A DNA stretch of 64,000 nt from Alkalihalobacillus sp. BA299 (GTDB lineage Bacteria; Bacillota; Bacilli; Bacillales; Bacillaceae_F): the NCBI RefSeq assembly GCF_017745675.1, contig NZ_JAFLJM010000001.1, positions 1 to 64,000 of the forward strand. The letters are read 5' to 3'. Below the pieces are notes generated by a model. It was not told where the DNA came from. It searched no databases and saw only the letters and a list, made by a program, of their open reading frames with translations. The translations under genes and the position numbers were made by a program. Positions 59,682-64,000 of the stretch are shown here, in pieces (positions within the stretch are counted from its first letter, which is position 1; each line of letters starts with the position of its first letter).

Positions 59682-60821
59682 ATGGATGATGTAGTAATCG
59701 CAGGAGTTGGCATGCATGAATTTGGTAGATTTAATGATAAGAGTTATCGAGACTTAGGATCTGTCGCTGCAAAACGCGCATTAAAGGATGCGAATATGAC
59801 TATCAAAGATGTGCAAGCCGCTTTTTGTGCAAATGTGTATGAAGTCTCAGCCTCTGGCCACAATGTTTTAGAACGACTTGGCTTACCTGGGATCCCAATT
59901 GTTAATGTAGAAAATGCTTGTGCCAGTGGTGCCTCTGCAGTACGTCTTGCTTACCAAGCAATAAAATCAGGGGAATACGATATCGTACTTGCTGTAGGTT
60001 TTGAAAAAAGCCCAAGAGGATTTTTACATGGAGCTGGATATGATCAGTGGCAGGAGTCAACTGGGTTAGGAGCAAACCCTCTATACTTTGCTACTAGTAT
60101 TCATGGACATATGGTCGAATATGGAACAACCAAAGAACAACTTGCTCACATTGTTTACAAAAGTCATAAATATGCTGTTCATAATCCATATGCAATGTAC
60201 AGAAAGGAATTATCTGTAGAAGAGATCTTGAATGCACGGATGGTTTCAGATCCATTAACGCTATATATGTTATGTGCACCTAATGATGGAGGAGCAGCTG
60301 CTGTTATTTGCAATAAGAAAACAGCTGAAAAATTCACACAAAATTATGTCACGATTGCAGCATCGGTGTTAGAAACTAGACGGCGAGGAGATATGTTTGT
60401 TCCTGCTGTATCTGCACCTGCACAAACATCATATCCTACTCTAGCAGAACGAGCAGCACAATCAGCATTTAAGATGGCAGGGATAGGCCCGAAGGATATT
60501 GATGTTGCTGAAATTCAAGATGTGGACGCTGGTTCAGAGATTATTTATTCCGAACGATTAGGTTTTTGCCCTATTGGAGAAGGAGGACCAAGAGCTCAAT
60601 TAGGAGAGACATCGATCGGCGGGAGAATTCCAATCAATGTTAGCGGTGGGATCCTATCAAGAGGTGAACCTGTAGGCGCATCCTCTCTCGGTCAAATTGC
60701 TGAAATAACAAGGCAGTTAAGAGGAGCAGCTGGTAATAATCAAGTAGAAGGAGCTAAAGTTGCTCTCAGCCATAGTGAAGGTGCTGGAGGTAATTCTTGT
60801 GTAACGATTTTGAAAAAATAG
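59682..60821 (+). CDS. Thiolase family protein (SCPx-type) with active-site Cys
   Basis: 379-residue thiolase of the SCPx/lipid-transfer group. The nucleophile is Cys80 in NVENACASGASA, and the C-terminal motif is ALSHSEGAGGNSC. The segment DVDAGSEIIYSERLG replaces the usual mid-domain. It can be expected to cleave a 3-oxoacyl-CoA with CoA, in contrast to the Cys-less homologue at 50253. The start ATG abuts the upstream stop, with GAGGAGGG as its site. It is followed by the LCAD-like dehydrogenase after 65 bases. Confidence 0.87.
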   Translation: MDDVVIAGVGMHEFGRFNDKSYRDLGSVAAKRALKDANMTIKDVQAAFCANVYEVSASGHNVLERLGLPGIPIVNVENACASGASAVRLAYQAIKSGEYDIVLAVGFEKSPRGFLHGAGYDQWQESTGLGANPLYFATSIHGHMVEYGTTKEQLAHIVYKSHKYAVHNPYAMYRKELSVEEILNARMVSDPLTLYMLCAPNDGGAAAVICNKKTAEKFTQNYVTIAASVLETRRRGDMFVPAVSAPAQTSYPTLAERAAQSAFKMAGIGPKDIDVAEIQDVDAGSEIIYSERLGFCPIGEGGPRAQLGETSIGGRIPINVSGGILSRGEPVGASSLGQIAEITRQLRGAAGNNQVEGAKVALSHSEGAGGNSCVTILKK

Positions 60822-60886
60822 ATTAGTAGATTATTAACATAATAATTTAACTCAGGTATTAATAAATTAATAAAAGGAGCAGATCA

Positions 60887-62032
60887 ATGAGTCAAAACTA
60901 TTTAAGTGAAGATCATAAACTATTTAGAAGTACTTTGAGAAAATTTTTAGAAAAAGAAGCCGTTCCTTACTTTGAACAATGGGAAAAAGAAAAAATAGTA
61001 CCACGTTCTTTTTGGAAGAAGATGGGTGAACAAGGATTTCTTTGCCCATGGGTTGATGAAAAATATGGAGGAGCAAATGTCGATTTTGGTTTTTCAGTAA
61101 TTATTAATGAGGAGTTAGAAAGAGTAGGGTGTGGATTAGTAGGGATAAATAACCATAACGACATTGTAGTTCCGTATATTAATACATTTGGAAATGAGGA
61201 ACAAAAAGAGCGATGGCTTCCTGGCTGTATTACAGGAGATATTATTACAGGCATTGCTATGACGGAACCAGGTGGAGGTTCTGATCTTGCTAGTATGAGA
61301 ACAACAGCGGTAAGGGATGGAGATTACTATATATTAAATGGAGAAAAAACGTTTATTACAAGTGGAATAGCGGGCGATTTATTTGTCGTTGCTTGTAGGA
61401 CGGATCCAAAGGCTGAACCAGCTCACAAGGGGATTAGCTTAATTGTTGTAGAGAAAGATACCCCTGGCTTTTCAAAAGGTAGGCAACTAGAGAAAGTAGG
61501 TCAGCATTCTTCTGATACATCGGAAATCATTTTTGAGGATGCACGTGTTCCAGCTGAGAATTTATTAGGTGAAGAAGGAAAAGGTTTTTACTATTTGATG
61601 GAGAAACTCCAACAGGAGCGCTTACTAGTTGCTGTCGGAAGTGTTGCTACTGCAGAAAAAATTCTTGAGATTACGATTGATTATGTAACACAAAGAAAAG
61701 CATTTGGGAAACCTATCAGTAAACTTCAAAACACACAATTTAAGATTGCTGAGATGGCAACAGAAATTCAACTTGCAAGAACATTCGTTGATGACTTGAT
61801 TGTAAACCATATGGAGAAAAAAGATGTAGTAACCCAAGTTTCGATGGCAAAATGGTGGATAACTGATATGACGAAAAAGTTAGCAACCCAATGTATGCAA
61901 TTACATGGGGGGTATGGATATATGGAAGAGTATGAGATTGCAAGAAGGTTTAGGGACGTTCAGGCAACTTCAATTTATGCAGGAACAAATGAAATTATGA
62001 AGTCGATTATTGCTAAGCGAATGGGACTCTAG
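60887..62032 (+). CDS. Acyl-CoA dehydrogenase, LCAD-like (block B)
   Basis: 381-residue paralogue of the dehydrogenase at 23974. FAD motifs: GIAMTEPGGGSDLASM (about 122-137) and TFITSG. The probable catalytic base is Glu244 in LQQERLL (helix G position, as in LCAD/IVD), and the C terminus reads IYAGTNEIMKSIIAKRMGL. The paralogue lacks the N-terminal extension difference but has the same internal layout. It likely acts on another intermediate, or the same substrate class, after the block B ligase. RBS AAAGGAG. Confidence 0.92.
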   Translation: MSQNYLSEDHKLFRSTLRKFLEKEAVPYFEQWEKEKIVPRSFWKKMGEQGFLCPWVDEKYGGANVDFGFSVIINEELERVGCGLVGINNHNDIVVPYINTFGNEEQKERWLPGCITGDIITGIAMTEPGGGSDLASMRTTAVRDGDYYILNGEKTFITSGIAGDLFVVACRTDPKAEPAHKGISLIVVEKDTPGFSKGRQLEKVGQHSSDTSEIIFEDARVPAENLLGEEGKGFYYLMEKLQQERLLVAVGSVATAEKILEITIDYVTQRKAFGKPISKLQNTQFKIAEMATEIQLARTFVDDLIVNHMEKKDVVTQVSMAKWWITDMTKKLATQCMQLHGGYGYMEEYEIARRFRDVQATSIYAGTNEIMKSIIAKRMGL

Positions 62033-62066
62033 TAATAAAAAATAATTGTATAACTATGACACTATT

Positions 62067-62097
62067 TCTCCGGCAGACTATACTAATCTGTCGGAGA
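62067..62097 (+). terminator. Hairpin after the block B dehydrogenase
   Basis: TCTCCGGCAGA / TCTGTCGGAGA, an 11-bp stem with one G-U pair and a nine-base loop. The T tail is poor. Confidence 0.6.
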
Positions 62098-62226
62098 TGC
62101 TTATAAAAACTTATACATACTATTCTGATGAACCATGTGATAGTAAACAACTTTATTAGGTTCGCTTTTTATGTTTTATAAAATGAAAATTCCTCTCTTT
62201 TGTATTAACAACCAAGGAGGTTTACT

Positions 62227-63210
62227 ATGTTAAATAATACAATACACGGAGTTGAACTTATCGAACTGGATACTGGTTCTCCAGTTGGGGCTATCAATAC
62301 CTATTTAATTTTTGGAGAGAAACTAACTTTGATTGACACAGGAGCAAATTTACAAAAAAATTGGGTATTGTTAAAAGAAGCCTTAAATAAGATGCAATTA
62401 ACAATATATGATATAGACCAGATATTATTAACACATCATCATGTCGATCATGTTGGATTGTTAGACCGTATTTTAGAAGTTCATCCAATCCCTGTATTAG
62501 GTCATCCGAACAATAGACCTTGGCTATTACCAGATAAACAGTTTGTGGAGTGGCATCATGAATTTTTTCAAAAATTCTTAAGTGAATTTGGAATACCTGC
62601 CGAATTGTGTGGAGCTGGCAAACAATTTTTTGATAATTTACAGCCGTTGTCATGCCATCATGTTGAACTATCTTTGGAATTAAATGAAGGAGATACAATT
62701 CCAGGATTATCAGATTGGAAAATTATAGAAACAAAAGGTCATGCGCAAAGTCATATATCTTTCTACCGAGAAAAAGATCAACTATTAATTGCGGGTGATC
62801 ACATTATTAATCATATTTCTTCCAATGCAGCTATTGAACCACCAATGGTTCGGAATTTAGAAAGAACGAAACCATTAATTCAATATATGGAAAATTTAAA
62901 AAAATGCGTGAATATTCCTATAGATACTGTACTATCTGGTCATGGATCTACGGTTAGGAATCTAAAAGAACTTGTAACTGATCGTTTATACGGTATCGAT
63001 GAACGTGCATCTCATATCAAAGAAATGATAAAAGATAACTACAAAAGCGGATTTGAAATAATCAATGATTTATTTTCTCCAAGAACTGTTAAAGAGCAAT
63101 TAATGTTAGTTGTTTATGAGACAGCAGGGCATTTAGATTTACTTTTAGATCGTGGGGAAATTGAAGAAATAAAAAAAGGTGATATAAGGTATTATCGTTC
63201 AATATCGTAA
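62227..63210 (+). CDS. MBL-fold metallohydrolase
   Basis: 327-residue metallo-beta-lactamase-fold protein. Metal-binding motifs: THHHVDHVG (HxHxDH; about 70-78), KGHAQSHIS (about 175), AGDHII (about 195) and LSGHGSTV. The C-terminal ~80 residues are helical, as in glyoxalase II-like or lactonase/thioesterase members. In this context it may hydrolyse an acyl-CoA, lactone or ester. It has its own AAGGAGGT site; no operator copy was found upstream, only a weak look-alike near 62130. Confidence 0.85.
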   Translation: MLNNTIHGVELIELDTGSPVGAINTYLIFGEKLTLIDTGANLQKNWVLLKEALNKMQLTIYDIDQILLTHHHVDHVGLLDRILEVHPIPVLGHPNNRPWLLPDKQFVEWHHEFFQKFLSEFGIPAELCGAGKQFFDNLQPLSCHHVELSLELNEGDTIPGLSDWKIIETKGHAQSHISFYREKDQLLIAGDHIINHISSNAAIEPPMVRNLERTKPLIQYMENLKKCVNIPIDTVLSGHGSTVRNLKELVTDRLYGIDERASHIKEMIKDNYKSGFEIINDLFSPRTVKEQLMLVVYETAGHLDLLLDRGEIEEIKKGDIRYYRSIS

Positions 63211-63406
63211 GGAACTCTTAATTAGGGATTAGTAAGGTGATTGCTAAGGATGGTGTAACTAATACTCACGAAATGGGGTTTTATGGGAAGAAAAAGAGGT
63301 AGGTGATGAACTATTTGGTGACTCCTCCAGTAGGAATATACAGAAAAGTGTCATTCGTTACATTTTAGTAGTTTTGAATATTAAAACAAAAGAGGAGGCC
63401 TAAAAT

Positions 63407-63868
63407 ATGACTGAATTTCAAAAGAAGATTGAAATTAATAGGAGTCTAAGTAGCGCTCCAAAGGAAGTAGCGCTTGCTATGCTCCAAAGCTGGAGTGAAG
63501 AGGGGTTAGGACAGTCACGATCGCTGATTCATCCAGGATCCACTGCCTGGTTAGCGCACGCTGCTGGTGCAACTGGATCTGAATCGAACACTGGAACAGA
63601 GTTTGGAATTGATCGCTGGCTTGATCTCCTAGCTGGCTCAATCGATAGTATGCCAAATGGACTTAAAATCATAGTTCATCGAATAATTGCTGAGGATCAA
63701 TGGGTGAGTGCTGAAGTGGAAAGTCGGGGAGAGTTGACAGACGGGAGAGTTTACAACATGAGATACACTTTTTGGTTCCAAGTCATTGATGGCCGTATTT
63801 ATCATATGAAGCAATACTTTGACACCAAGTATGGCGAACAATTCTTCCTCAATAGCCACTTCGAGTAA
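63407..63868 (+). CDS. SnoaL-like (NTF2-fold) protein
   Basis: 153-residue small alpha+beta cone protein. Residues about 85-145 contain WVSAEVESRGELTDGRVYNM then RYTFWFQVIDGRIYHMKQYF, the typical ketosteroid-isomerase/SnoaL pattern of a long curved sheet ending in a conserved strand. Such proteins catalyse isomerisation, hydration or cyclisation of ring or polyketide compounds, or simply bind ligands. GAGGAGG precedes the ATG. The bases to the window end (63869-64000) show no gene. Confidence 0.75.
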   Translation: MTEFQKKIEINRSLSSAPKEVALAMLQSWSEEGLGQSRSLIHPGSTAWLAHAAGATGSESNTGTEFGIDRWLDLLAGSIDSMPNGLKIIVHRIIAEDQWVSAEVESRGELTDGRVYNMRYTFWFQVIDGRIYHMKQYFDTKYGEQFFLNSHFE

Positions 63869-64000
63869 AGTAATAGTTACTTTATGTATTAGTTTTAGTT
63901 ATTAGTTTCTATTAGCGAGTTAGCTTAAACTCCATTCTGGAATATTATTTATCAGCGTTTTTTGAAACCATATCTAAGTTATAAGTAAAGTCTTTAACAT

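Noticed and set aside
62128-62145. Eighth operator before the MBL-fold gene
   Set aside because: TGAACCATGTGATA matches only about 9 of 14 positions and has no -10 box at the standard distance.

Overview
The window is A+T-rich Firmicute DNA from an endospore-forming Bacillaceae member. Evidence: an sspH-type small acid-soluble spore protein, a YjcZ-type sporulation miniprotein, a YycC-like miniprotein, a GltC/GltAB locus laid out as in Bacillus subtilis, GlpP, strong AAGGAGG ribosome-binding sites and frequent TTG/GTG starts. No rRNA, tRNA, CRISPR array or intact transposase was seen.

Layout. 1-627: interspersed repeat elements. 628-4254: nitrilase-family hydrolase, catalase (minus strand), paired CrcB/FluC fluoride channels. 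4418-12063: a complete four-gene Wadjet (Jet) plasmid-defence operon in the order jetD-jetA-jetB-jetC. 12247-20706: a small Gln-rich protein, a hot-dog thioesterase, and gltC divergent from the two glutamate synthase genes. 20881-21040: a 40-bp tandem repeat. 21228-21792: two miniproteins. 22307-30937: catabolic block A, with acyl-CoA ligase, LCAD-like acyl-CoA dehydrogenase, a complete branched-chain-type ABC importer (livKHMGF-like) and an enoyl-CoA hydratase that seems to start at ATT. 31119-37290: mixed housekeeping and spore genes with decayed gene fragments. 37377-42783: glpP, a terminator leader and a UgpBACE-like importer. 43160-63868: catabolic block B, with an ACAD10/11-like dehydrogenase and its APH-fold kinase partner, four intact SDRs, a TetR regulator, Rieske protein, amidohydrolase, two thiolase/DUF35 pairs (one without the catalytic Cys), a second acyl-CoA ligase, a TRAP transporter, a second LCAD-like dehydrogenase, an MBL-fold hydrolase and a SnoaL-like protein.

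How the genes fit together. Blocks A and B look like one regulon, although about 12 kb of unrelated genes lies between them. Six close copies and one degenerate copy of a 14-bp inverted repeat (consensus TGAAANNYGATTCA) lie upstream of both blocks. Each starts 6-9 bp after a plausible sigma-A -10 box, so it covers the transcription start. The TetR gene in block B is the obvious candidate regulator. Together the blocks encode two uptake systems, two CoA ligases, three dehydrogenases, a hydratase, a 4-hydroxyacyl-CoA kinase-like enzyme, a retro-aldolase-like thiolase homologue and a true thiolase. This suggests import and stepwise degradation of an unusual, possibly cyclic or branched, carboxylic acid. 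The substrate cannot be read from the sequence.

The main novelty candidates are the shared operator regulon and its pathway, the Cys-less thiolase/DUF35 pair beside a split ACAD11-like pair, and the Jet operon, whose JetC has Asn where the Walker B Glu is expected.
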